Assembly: GCA_920105625.2 (NCBI GenBank)
Contig: OV050030.1
Location: 146,701,877 to 146,765,876 of the forward strand
DNA length: 64,000 nt
Direction of reading: 5' to 3'
DNA from: Clusia tigrina
Lineage: Eukaryota > Arthropoda > Insecta > Diptera > Clusiidae
The notes under the pieces were generated by a model. That model was not told where the DNA came from. It made no database searches and worked only from the letters and a program-made list of their open reading frames with translations. A program made the translations under genes and the position numbers. Shown here one piece after another: positions 43,341-54,121 of the stretch (within the stretch, counting starts at the first letter, position 1; the number at the start of each line of letters is the position of its first letter).

Positions 43341-44197
43341 TTTCGATTTTACGATTTTAAAAACTTTTGAGAAACATTTATTTCCTATACGATTATGTTT
43401 CATTTGATATACTACTTGGTCAGATCAGATACTTGTAACAGCAGATATTCGCAATTTAGTGGGACAACTTTTTCGAAAAACCAAAACAAAACATGTATCC
43501 GCCGATATCTCGATTTTTTACCCATAGAAGGAAAATTGATATCTTTCTGCGTTGAGAATCAGCGGAATCCGTTGTTTTTCTTTATTATTTTGTAAACTAG
43601 TGTTATTACTTCTTTAATTGACTTCAAGGTATGAATGACAAAAATTTTGTTATTTTTATACGCTTTACCTTTAAGAAAGGAAAAAATAGTATACTAAGAA
43701 TTTTCGCTTAACTGAGACTTTTATTGTTTCCAAATGCAGGTCTTTGGCAACATATGAACGCCTAAATACAATTTCAACGATATCTAGAAATTTTTGTATG
43801 CTATGCATTTAAATTTGGGCAACGATATTCCAAATTTATTCTGGAAAAAATGTTAATAAAAAGGTTTTAGTTTTAGTTTTCACGAAGTGTCAGTTGTGTT
43901 AATAAGTTTTAAGCTACAAGAAATCTACCAGCAACATTTTAGAATAGCACCTGAAAATATTGATGAAGGACGCCAAGTACTATATGTAGTTTGTGAAATA
44001 CAATTCTTGTCGAATGGGCTTCTGGCTCCACAAAGTAAGTATTTGGTGATGATTTTATACACTTATGTGATGCATTACATCCTTTTTTTACTAGAGACGT
44101 TACATGAAATTCGACGTACCAATGATTTGACGGTCCGTTTGCCATAACACTGATTGCTATTTGTGTCTTAAGTAAAAATAATGGATTTGGAAGAACT

Positions 44198-45166
44198 ATG
44201 CAATGGACTTACGCGAATGTGTCATTTGTTACGTATCCAGCTACGCATTCGGATTCATCAGATGATACAGTAGCACCCAGCAGAAATGTATTCGAAATGG
44301 AAGGAGGGCGAAAATTTCTATCGCAGTCTCAAGTACATGATTGGGTGAGAGATCTGGAACAGAGAAAGAGAAATCTGAATTGCATGCATCTTGGAATGCG
44401 CTCTTTTGGCTTCGGGTGTAAAAACAACAGTTTTTGGAACCGTTATGAGACTTTCGCAAATTATTGTACCATGAAAGATGAAATATGTTTTTGCAAGGAC
44501 AATGCTGGTTTATTCATAGAGCTTGCGCATCTTTATGATCCAATGCAGTGGCTTGTGTTTGTTGACATTAGCAAAGCTAGTTTAAAAGCAGTTCTATTGC
44601 ACAATAGAAAAGAGAAACAGTTCCTTCATGCTGTGCACACTAAAAAATCATACGAGATAATAATTCTTTTGCTGAAATGTATAATGAAATGCATCAAATA
44701 TGAAGAGCACGAATGGGAAGTTTGTGCTGATCTCAAAGTTGTTGGCTTGTTGTGTGGAATGCAAAGTGGTTATACAAAACATTGCTTCATTTTTGTTTCT
44801 AGGACAACCGTCTGCATTATTATCAGAGAAAGAAATGACCAGCAAGAGAGATCGTCATAGTGCGCGAAGACAACATCAAACATCCGCCTATCATCAAAAA
44901 GGAAATCATACTTTCACCGTTGAATATTAAGTTGGTACTCATCAAAAATTTCGTCAAAGCACTGAACAAAGAAAGCCAAGCATTCGCTTATATGAGAATT
45001 ATTTTTGTAAATCCTCCGTTGGCGAAGATCAAAGAAGGCATCTTTACAGGTCCTCAAATAAAGTAATGCTAAAAGATGAAAAATTTGGAACATATTTGAT
45101 ATCCGATGAAGCTGCAGCTTGGAATTCTTTTCGGTGGATTGCTTCCGATTTTCTTGGAAACAGTTA
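44198..45166 (+). pseudogene. Transposase-like protein, broken (copy 2)
   Basis: This is the second unit of the tandem duplication. It has the same frames and breaks as 42052-43020, with one 3-base deletion that shortens one frame by a codon. The shared inactivating changes show the gene was dead before duplication. Only the right inverted repeat (about 45303-45483) accompanies it. Confidence 0.8.
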
Positions 45167-46384
45167 AAGTCCAAATTAGGAGAAAATTGTTGAAGATTGT
45201 GAAGTGGTGTGCAATACTTTATTTCAATTAATTTCTATGGCATAACTTCAATTTCTTTTTATTGTATTAAAATTGAAAATCCAACAATAAAGATAAAAGA
45301 ACAAACAAATTTTGAATTTGGGTATTTTCGCATAAAAAATTCTAGCTTTCGTAGTACCTTTTTTTCTTCCTAAAGGTACGGACTCTACGAAAAAAAATGA
45401 GAAACATGGCATATGATCCCGATTCAGCGGTTTCCCAGATGATTAATGAAATCCTCAATTTCAATTTCGGTAAAAAACATTTTTTTCGATTTTACGATTT
45501 TAAAAACTTTTGAGAAACATTTATTTCCTATACGATTATGTTTCATTTGATATACTACTTGGTCAGATCAGATACTTGTAACAGCAGATATTCGCAATTT
45601 AGTGGGACAACTTTTTCGAAAAACCAAAACAAAACATGTATCCGCCGATATCTCGATTTTTTACCCATAGAAGGAAAATTGATATCTTTCTGCGTTGAGA
45701 ATCAGCGGAATCCGTTGTTTTTCTTTATTATTTTGTAAACTAGTGTTATTACTTCTTTAATTGACTTCAAGGTATGAATGACAAAAATTTTGTTATTTTT
45801 ATACGCTTTACCTTTAAGAAAGGAAAAAATAGTATACTAATTTTGTACGGTTGAGAGGGTTTTCAACTACAAGAAGGAGCATAATATATATTTATAATAA
45901 TAATAATTTAGTTTTAGTAGTTTGCCCCATGGCCGACACAGCGACCTAAAAGATCCTTTGTGTTGTACTACATTTGTCATTAATGATCCATGTGATTACA
46001 ACTGTCCGATCTACTATGCCCTATAGGTTTAGTACCGGCCTTTCTTCCGTAATGCCATTACATTCCATTTGGTGATCTCAAAGCGTCACCAGCAGCCCAT
46101 TTAACCTTGTCTGGGGTAAATATTACTCCAGACAAACTCTAGGATCTTTTGTCTAATACTATATTTGGTCGCATGACGGCTGATCCAGTGTCACTGACAC
46201 TCTAGTTGACCCCGGGAAGTGCACTTGAAGCAGGTATTCTAAAGTGTCCCTCCTGTTCATTGTATAAGACCCATCTGGTCTTCTTAAAGTTGCAACACCG
46301 TTCGAGTGTTCTTTGCGTAAAGCTTTATGGAGTCTAGCGCTCTCTGGCGTTTCGATTGTGCTTTCGCAAAATTTCCTCCAAGAC

Positions 46385-47377
46385 TCACGCTTGGATCTTC
46401 TTAGTTCTTTGTTGTAATTTGTCAGAGCGACCGTCCCACACCTTCGTGCGATTGAACAGTTTTCTTATCGTTTTACGCATATCTGCAAGCTTGTCATTCC
46501 ACCATGGGTCCTTGCGAGTCACATTGTGAGTTTTGACCACAGTGCTTTCATGATATGCTGATATTATTATATCGTTTAGTCGATACACCGCCTCCTCGAG
46601 TTCACCAACAGAACTTATACGTGTAGGCAGCGAGTCTGATCTTGATTCTAATAATTCTCTATATAGTCTCCAATTTGTTTTTTTTTTGGATTGAAGACCA
46701 TTTTTCATTTCAGATTCACCTGGTAGGTCGAATTTTATATGCAAGTGATCTGACAGAGAGGGCTCGTCAGATACATGCCAGTTTCTGACAAAATTGGCGA
46801 TGTAAGGACTGGTTAGAGTTAGGTCTAGTACCTCTTCTCTAACCGCGTTAATAAAGGTTGGTGTTGCACCCTTATTACATATGTTTGTGTTTTTGCTTAA
46901 GAGAAAACTTAAGAGAGACTCACCCCTGTTGTTGATGTCCGAGCTTCCCCAGACATGATGATGCGCGTTTGCATCGCAGCCAATCACGTATTGGCAGTGC
47001 CCAATAAGCCCCTGCGCCTCCACGGGAGGTATAATGTTGGAGTCACCTGGAAAGTAGGCAGACGCACAAACAATTTCCTGCGTTCCCTTCTCTGTTGAGA
47101 TTTCAGCAAGGATGGCTACTAGATCTTGACTAGTGAATTCTGAAATGAGAAAATAGTTAGTATTATAATCAATCACAATCGCCGCTCTGGGCCGCGAACA
47201 GTGATAATAAACCAATTTGCATCCCTTGTTTGAAAGACATTTGATTTGGCCCCCAATTTTCCATGGCTCTTGTATTAAGGCCATGGATAGGTCTTCGGCG
47301 GCGAATCTCTTGCACAGGGTGGCCGATGCTCCTTTAGCATGGTGCAAGTTCGCCTGTAGCACTTTAAGAGTGCTCAT
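46385..47377 (-). pseudogene. Element 5 ORF2: AP endonuclease, RT missing
   Basis: A 330-codon open frame starts at the ATG at 47377, 64 bases after the ORF1 stop: MSTLKVLQANLHHAKGASAT, IQEPWKIGGQI, YYHCSRPRAAIVIDYNTNYF, ASAYFPGDSN, IGCDANAHHHVWGSSDINNR, REEVLDLTL and SLSDHLHIKF. This is an apparently complete AP-endonuclease domain with catalytic Asp, Asn and His motifs, followed by the linker (DPWWNDKLADMRKTIRKLFN). It stops at 46385 after a small deletion, and the RT is gone. If translated it could give a stand-alone nicking enzyme, but nothing suggests expression. Confidence 0.85.
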
Positions 47378-47443
47378 TCGCGGCGGCTTTCCGCAGCGAG
47401 TTTCTGGAGCCTCGCGCCCCTAGGACCCTTATTTTTGTGGTCC

Positions 47444-48835
47444 CTATGACCCCCCAGTATTCTTGGCTTTTGGTTTTTGGTGCTGAGGCGCTTTCGGCGC
47501 ATGCCATACTGCTGGATCGCGTTTTCTTGTTGTTGTTGTTGTTGTTGTGCGTGCGATTTGTTTTTGTCGTTCTAGCGCGGCTTTGCTAGTCGATGGTTTG
47601 TCAGCCTCCGCTTCGTTGGACCTTGTGTCCCCAGCATGCCCTTCAGCACTGCTCCCGAGTGTCGGCGTTATTTGTTCTTTTGCGCTATCGCTAGCTTTCT
47701 CTGCGCCATTGTTGTTCTTTAAAATGAGACGTACTTGTCCATAGCGATAGGCTATCTTTCCCTTGCACTGTGACAGTTTAGACAGTGATTCATCGTCCAC
47801 CGCGATAACCAGGTGAAGTGATGCACCTTCGGTTGACCTCTCGATCACCTTCCAATTCTTGGTTGCCATTTCATTCTGCGCCCCAATGAAAATTCTGCGC
47901 CCCAAGGGTCGCAAGAACTTTTTCGTTGGTGAGCTCGGTGCTTTGTGGGAAGTAGCCTCTGACCACATATGTTTTTGGAAAATTTGCTTCCTCAACGAGT
48001 GTCATATCCAAACAACATTTCCCTTTTATCAGGCCGATGTGTTTTCTCATCCAAGGTGCCGTATTCTCGTTTGATCATATCAACAGTAACCATCCGTTTC
48101 TGTGTGCTAGGCCCTCAAATACTGGCTTTTCGTTATTGTCGCTGACCTCTATCATCACGTCAATAATGGCCTCCTGGATAAGAACCAACTGTTCTTTTGA
48201 GAATGGCGCCCTTACTAAATCGGTCGGAAGAATTCCCAGCCGAATAATACTGGCCACCTGACTGAACGTTGGCTTACCTACTTAAGGTGACGTTTTGGTC
48301 TTTTTCACAGATGGCGTTTCTGTTGGTGACTACTGAGCGAGCCCTTTTCGCCGTGAACCTCCTTTTAACAATCTCTAGAGCCTTTTCTCTAGAGTGACCA
48401 CTTGTCATCGCTTGCTTGAAGGTCCTCTTCTCTGCCGACGTCATGTTTATGAAGTCTCCTTTTGAGTTCAGATTGCTTAGGTCTGAACCAATAACCGTGC
48501 ACCCAGATTTCTCTGAGGTCACACTGTTGTTGTCACCACACAGTGTATCAGTGTCAGAAGAGTCCATTGACTCATGACCCGATTCAGGATTCTGTGGTGG
48601 TGGCATCGAAACCCGAAAAGTTTCATTCTTTGCACCTGCAATCAACACCGTAGATGTTGATGCGGGGCATAGTTGGTCAACAACACCTACCAGCGTAGAT
48701 GTTGTTGTGATTTGGTTAGGTGCATGTCCAACAACTCTGCACGCAACCGAAGTTAGGTTTTCCAGCCCTACAGCTGGCTCGGTCGAAATGACCGACGATG
48801 ATTGCCCATCAGCAGATTCATCGTTTATCTTTAAT
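47444..48835 (-). pseudogene. Element 5 ORF1 (broken)
   Basis: The reading starts in an open stretch from about 48835 (SSSVISTEPAVGLENLTSVA, no ATG until 48648) through SGHESMDSSDTDTL and TSAEKRTFKQAMTSGHSREK to 48274. A shifted frame at 48257-48075 gives SIIRLGILPTDLVRAPFSKE. After a further shift comes 47995-47444 with CKVIERSTEGASLHL-like sequence (KVIERSTEGASLHLVIAVDD), ESLSKLSQCKGKIAYRYGQV, and a Thr/Lys-rich tail ending KAKNTGGS. It is the presumed RNA-binding ORF1 of the retrotransposon, with a poly-Thr run from an ACA/ACG repeat. A small local duplication (GAAAATTCTGCGCCCCAA) lies near 47876-47905. Confidence 0.75.
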
Positions 48836-49043
48836 TCTTTTTTTTTTTGTTATATCCCTATGAAATCTCATGAGTATTAGGGAATAAAGGTCACCCATGG
48901 CATAGCCCTTGTACCATCGGAAGGCACCAGGTATCCGGAGTTCGCATATTCGAGACTTATCACCCCATTAGCCACGCATCCCTCGGCATATTCTCTTCCA
49001 CCTTGGATTAGGAGACTGTCTATCTTAGCCAGTTATGCATTAA

Positions 49044-49419
49044 CCCCTCTATTCGCGCGAGCTGCCTCACTTGAGATCTACCTCAAGTGAGACACGATTT
49101 ATGTCAGTCGATTTTGTGACATCTATTCAGAGCCAACTGTCTCAAGCAGAAAGCTCGTTAAATTCACCTCCAGTGGTGAAAAAGTTTCTCTGTGTCTTTT
49201 TTTAGCTGATTCATGAAGTTGGGCACATTGAATATGAATTTAAAAAATGTCGGAATTGAATATGTAAGTTTTTGGATTCAATTTTAGAAACTGGAAGAAA
49301 ATTGTAATTATCTTTTATTTAAAACCAGGAAAAATCAAAGGACCACGCACCAGCAGCTGCAGTTTTATGTCGCATTTAACAAAAGGCACGCGGAGCTGCA
49401 TGCAGGAAATTTGCATTTG

Positions 49420-49494
<75 letters not shown>

Positions 49495-49496
49495 TA

Positions 49497-49585
<89 letters not shown>

Positions 49586-49825
49586 ATATATGTATAAATT
49601 TTTTATTGTTTATTTGTGATTAAAATAAATTATTAAATAAAAAAAGATAAATTAATTTTTTATTTGTATTTCACTGTGACCTGCTATCGAGGTTGTCTTA
49701 ATAAAAATCTCATGTGTCACTCAGAGAGCTTTCAGTTTTGTCTGTGAATAGCTCTGAGTCTCTACTGATACTCGGTTGACACATGTGCCTGTGTTGAGTT
49801 TTGTGACTGAGTAAGAATAGGGGGG
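49044..49825. mobile_element. Non-autonomous piggyBac-like element
   Basis: Comparing the leaders of elements 4 and 5 shows about 785 extra bases here. The left edge is TTAA (49040-49043) followed by CCCCTCTATTC. The right edge reads GAATAGGGGGG then GTAA (49825-49828), so the ends are short inverted repeats and the target duplication would be TTAA with one change on the right. TTAA and C-rich ends suit piggyBac-type elements. There is no transposase. A TA array fills the centre. Confidence 0.6.
49422..49594. repeat. (TA)n microsatellite in the piggyBac-like insert
   Basis: About 170 bases of TA dinucleotides with three short interruptions (AAATATATATTTA near 49490, TTTATA near 49570). Confidence 0.95.
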
Positions 49826-49986
49826 TAAGAGACTGATGTGTGCCATTAGATATAGCACGTCACCAGTCCCCCAACGCGCCTCTGTTTCCAGCCGTCACCA
49901 CGTGGAGGTGATAGATCAGGCTTCCATCAGAAACTCAATTACGGCATGTACCTAAGTACGTGTTAGTCCCCTGCGGCTCTGACAGC

Positions 49987-51479
49987 CTGCTAGGAGCATG
50001 AGACAGAGAAGACATACCTTTCGGATCTGGCGGTCACCACATTGATGTGGCCGAACGTTTATCAACGTTTTGGCCGGTTCCTGGTGTTGCTGCACCGAAT
50101 TGTGACCCCTGATATGTCGCAGAATTTTATAATTAAGTTGTAATTATAGACGATATTGCTCAATAAAGAAAATATTTATTTTCCCATCCCTATTTTGTAT
50201 TTATTTTGTTTGGCTCGGGCAGCTTGCTTTCATTTGGTCTACGTTTTACTATAGTGGTAGCCCAGATTGTATATTCACACTGTTTTCTTTGCCCGTTTTG
50301 GTGGCTATCTGTGTCTGTCCATTCTAGTTGGCTCAACCACCTGCTTACATCTCCTCTCGTATATGTTATATGCATGTGTTCACCGGTTACGAAGACGTTT
50401 TGTGTCACTCGCTTATACCCCCCTGCAGGAAAATTATTTGTAATGTTTATTTTCTATGATTGAATAATTATTTTATTCCTATTGGGCACTAAATTTCTAC
50501 TCCACTTTGTCCCACACAATCCCTCCTCTAGCTACTAATCCAATAAATTCCCACAAAATCTACTCTAGTTTCAATTTTATGTATATTAAATAGTTTTATT
50601 TATAGAAATAGTACATGTAATTTTTATTTTGCCTTACTGATTGATTCTTTTATTCCTAATTATATTGATCCGATTTTTTTACCTATTATCTATTCCTAAT
50701 CCTATCTTTCATTTTCTTTCCAATAAAAAAAGATATACTTACTATCATACTTACTTATTTGAGTGCATGCCCATACATATATTCCAATGTTTTCTATTGG
50801 GACAGATTTTGTCCACCTTCATATCATGTACCAAGTTTGTGCGAATGTACGTCTACAATCATACATGCACTCCATCTACATGCTATATTCAAAGTTTGTA
50901 CGAATGCACAAGCATACTTGCACTGCTAACATTTCCGCCCTGCATGCGCTCCACTTTGCGCTTTGCACAATTGGTTGGTCAATGCGCTTTCGGTTTGCCC
51001 AAATGCGTTAGATGAATCTTTTATTCATATTATTTTTTCATCCGTTGAATTTTGATTCTCGTATTTGTGTTTTTTCTATTTTACAATCTTTCATAACTAA
51101 TTACTACGTTGCTTAATATTTTTCAACCATTCTCTGTTTTCTTATTCTTGTTCTTGCTGCAATTTAGCTGCGGTGTTTGCTTGCATATTCACATGTAATT
51201 TTTTCACGACCTCAGTCAACAACGTTTAATTTCATGTTGACCTTGACTTTGGAAATAGAACTGACGCTATTTTATGCTTGTTAATAAAATGCTGATATCA
51301 GTTGCTCATCAAATGAGAAATATGGGTATCTACGAGGTTAGTACATTATAAACACATGTTATTTAGTTGAGAGTTTGCAAATGGAATAACTTCAGAAAGT
51401 TATTGTGGAGTTTTTTGGGTTTTCCTTTAATCGTTACTACCGTGGCAACTGGGCTGTGGATTTCTGCCACCATGTACGG
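49987..51479. other. AT-rich DNA left of Gypsy copy A
   Basis: I recognise no protein. If Gypsy copy A extended this far, its 3' end (env or 3' LTR) would lie here, but I cannot see a match to the LTR at 61188-61738. The minus strand at 49990-50110 may be the 3' tail of another LOA-type element. Confidence 0.35.
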
Positions 51480-52590
51480 CCCTAACTACACAGAAGAAAA
51501 TTTATTTTTCCAAGTTTAGTTCTTCATTAGAGTACTCGGTCACGCACATGAAAGACTACTTGGTTTAGTACCTTGTTGTAGGCTTCTCTGGCTACTCGTT
51601 TAGCATGTTCTTGGTTTTCTCTAACCTACTCGTGCGGTCGCTGTAGCTGATTTTTACCCACTTTATTTGGGTCTCCAGCATTGTATACTGGCGCACATTT
51701 GCGCTTCAAATTTGCTGGCATGTTGAAAACAAACCCGTAGAGCGTTCTAAACGGAGTTTGCTTAGTTGATACATGTAGTATTGATGTGTACATGCATGGC
51801 CGAAGTTAACCACTGATCCCAGTTAGAGCCATCCTCTTTGACGAAACTACGTAATTATTCTACCAGAGGTCTATGAGTTCGTTATAGCGAACAGTTCGCT
51901 TGCGGATGATAAGGAGTAATGTGCATTTTCTTAATCCCTAGCATTTTACACGTCTCACAGAATCATTTGGACACGAAATTCGAACCGTTGTCAGTCACCA
52001 ACACTTTCGGTATGTTGTAACGCGCTATAATTTCGTCAAAAAATGCTTTGGCTTCGCCTCAGCATCAGGTATGGCAAAGCATTCCATATGCTTTGAAAAA
52101 CCATCTTGGAATGTCAAGATATAGTTATTTTCTGAAATTGTCTCAGGTAAAATACCTATAATATCCATCAGGTAAAATACCTACAATATCCACATTTATC
52201 AAATGTTTGTTTCGGTTTATCCGTTAACACCATTGGCATCTTTGTTAGCCTCCAAGTTTTGTTGGTCTGATATTTGGGGCAACTTTTTACATATTTTTTA
52301 GGTCTCTGAGCATCTCTTTCCAGGCATATACCCGTCTGATTCTCTCGTGGGTTTTACAAGATCCCTGGTGTCCACCTAGACGTGAATCATGGAAACTCTT
52401 CAGTACTTCCTGAATATCTTTGTCATTCTTGAGCCACTCTACCCTGTTGGCTAACTATTTGTCTCTTTCGTCATTCGTTTCTTTTATTTCTGGTACTATT
52501 GTGTCAACTACTGACAGTTTAACATTGGTCTTCTCGCTGTTTGCTTTTGCTTTTGTTCTAGTTTAAACTACCGATATCTTTTGCTTTTTT
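51480..52590 (-). pseudogene. Gypsy A integrase
   Basis: The minus strand reads, with frame breaks: a zinc-binding N-terminal stretch (KSCPKYQTNK), then VDIVGILPETISENNYILTF, FSKHMECFAIPDAEAKAFFD and VTDNGSNFVSK (second catalytic Asp), then a region matching the Gypsy integrase end toward 51480. It inserts element DNA into the chromosome. A 24-base tandem duplication (CAGGTAAAATACCTAYAATATCCAT) at about 52145-52193 disturbs the first core strand. Confidence 0.72.
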
Positions 52591-53120
52591 GGCACTCTGC
52601 TAAGTGCATATGCATTTAGATTCTTTTTCCCAGGCATACTCAGACAATTTGTGCCAACCGAGAGGTCTGATGTTTAATATTCGTTATGCTTCTCAGCGGT
52701 TGATAGTCGGTATAATATATATTTTGAATGGGCGCCCTAGCAGATATGCCCTAAAATTCTTCGTAGCCCACACTATGGCTAGGAATTCTTTCTCTATTGT
52801 GGATTATCTCTTCTTCGTATCGCTAAGCGTCCTGCTTGCGAATGCTATTGGTCGGTCGTTACCGACTTCCCCTTTTGACAACACTGCTCCCAATGCTTTA
52901 TTGCTAGCTTCGGTGGTCAATAAAAAAGGTTGCTCAAAGTCGGGGCACGCCAAAATCGGTGGCGAGCTTATTATCTCTTTTAGCTTCTCGAATGCTTGCT
53001 GTCAATTCGAATTTAGGTTTTTTACGTAGCAACTTATTAATTGGCAACGCAACTCCGGCTAGTCCTTCTACGAACTTTCAATAATAGTTCACTAGTCCTA
53101 GGAATGCTTGCACTTCTTTT
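52590..53120 (-). pseudogene. Gypsy A RNase H
   Basis: The minus strand reads EQPFLLTTEASNKALGAVLS, then NDRPIAFASRTLSDTKKR, a stop, [15 protein letters not shown] and [12 protein letters not shown]. This is the Gypsy RNase H pattern. The first catalytic Asp (LTTDAS in the family) is Glu here and a stop follows within the domain, so it is inactive. RNase H removes RNA from the RNA-DNA hybrid during copying. Confidence 0.8.
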
Positions 53121-53822
53121 CTAGTTTTTGGAATTGTCAAATTCTTTTAACAGTGTGTCCAGCAGTGCTCCTGCCTCTGAACAACGATGGCCTAGATAAA
53201 CCGCCTCTCTTCGCAAAAATTGACACTTCTCCATGTTCAATTTCAAATTGTTTTCTCGCAATTTCTGGAGCATCTTGCACAAGCGTTGCGAATGCTGCTG
53301 CAAGTTCTTCCCATAGATTAGAATATCATCTAGATACACAAAACAATCGAAACCTTGCAAGCCTGTTAGCACATTGTTCGTTAGCCGCTGGAAGGTAGCC
53401 GGTGCTCCTGTTAATTAAAACGGCATCCTGTTGAACTCATAGTTCCCCAAACCGGTACTAAACCCGGTTTTCTGCTTATCTTGGATATCCACCGGAACCT
53501 GATGGTTGCCACTTGCTAAATCAAGCGAAAAATATCTACTGTGTCTTAATTGGTCCAGGATTTCTTCTATCTTTGGGATTGGGAACACCTGATTAATAGT
53601 GGCGACATTCAATCTCTGAAATCAACGACCATTCTCCATTCTTCTCACCCTGAGCACCCCCTTCTTAGGCACCAAAATAATTGGAGAATTCCAAGGCGAT
53701 GTACTGGGTGTGATTATATTATCCTTTAATATCCCTTCAACTTGCCTGTTTACCTCATCTTTGTGAGCAATTTGTATTGCTTTAGTTAATTGGCGGTTGA
53801 TCCGCCCTTTTTGGTATTTCAA
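53121..53822 (-). pseudogene. Gypsy A reverse transcriptase
   Basis: Three frames give the RT: NRQVEGILKDNIITPSTSPW and NSPIILVPKK (fingers), YFSLDLASGNHQVPVDIQDK (palm, first Asp) with KTGFSTGLGNYEFNRMPF, and GLQGFDCFVYLDDILIYGKN with the catalytic YLDD, then KLNMEKCQFLRREAVYLGH. Two frame breaks, one near 53615 and one near 53410, separate them. The same breaks are only partly shared with copy B. Confidence 0.85.
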
Positions 53823-54108
53823 GTTCTTCTGGGGTGCGTATTTTAGCTGGTCTCCTTCCAGCAGAAGATGCCTTCTCTTCCGAGTTTACGCTTCGGTTTA
53901 ACTTCATTGATTCTAGTACTCTCTCCATCCTTTTTCTTATATCTACCTGCATAATCTGGTTAACCGACCCACAGTTGGGTTCCTTAAAATTATCGTAACT
54001 AGTAAGCTTAGACCTAAAATCCTTATCCATATAATAGGCCTTTTCTGATGTATTTAGTAAGCAAGCGTACACTTTTCCCTTGTCAATGTGCCTTATGGTC
54101 TCTCCCAT
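53782..54108 (-). pseudogene. Gypsy A pol N-terminal region
   Basis: An open frame from 54108 (GETIRHIDKGKVYACLLNTS) to 53782 covers the stretch before RT, with RKRMERVLESMKLNRSVNSE and a short Arg/Lys-rich link. It parallels 58395-58820 of copy B. Upstream it is cut by Jockey B. Confidence 0.65.
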
Positions 54109-54121
54109 ATATACGCCCTCC

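Larger units (their letters stand above)
41550..45840. repeat. 2146-bp tandem duplication
   Basis: Unit 1 is 41550-43695 and unit 2 is 43696-45840. The junction reads AGTATACTA then AGAATTTTCGC. All open frames reappear at an offset of 2146, becoming 2143 after a 3-base loss near 44910 (CATTATACT in unit 1 versus CATACT). I saw no other difference, though I did not align every base. The duplication starts inside the transposon, so unit 2 lacks the left inverted repeat. Confidence 0.95.
45866..49986 (-). mobile_element. LOA-like non-LTR element 5 (subfamily B), RT deleted
   Basis: This minus-strand sister of element 4 has the same 3' tail (GGAGCATAATA..., 45866-45960) and the same 5' leader ending CTGCGGCTCTGACAGCC near 49986. 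ORF1 and the endonuclease are well kept, but RT and RNase H are deleted: at about 46080 the linker sequence joins straight to the 3' untranslated region. A piggyBac-like insert sits in the leader at 49044-49825. Comparison with element 4 defines both breakpoints. Confidence 0.82.
51480..54121 (-). mobile_element. Gypsy-type LTR retrotransposon copy A (pol)
   Basis: Minus-strand Gypsy pol, in order protease-RT-RNase H-integrase, is the Ty3/Gypsy arrangement. The 5' side is cut at 54121 by the poly-T of Jockey B. The same family reappears as copy B at 56304-61738, and the overlapping parts (53130-54121 against 56304-58739 without the solo LTR) differ at only a few bases by eye. No LTR was found on the left. 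Confidence 0.8.

Noticed and set aside
52604..53029. 141-codon plus-strand frame
   Set aside because: It is antisense to the Gypsy RNase H region, which has clear motifs on the minus strand.
51480..54121. Retroviral env gene with Gypsy copy A
   Set aside because: Frames at 50190-51015 have hydrophobic stretches but no signal peptide, furin-like site or fusion motif that I can support.
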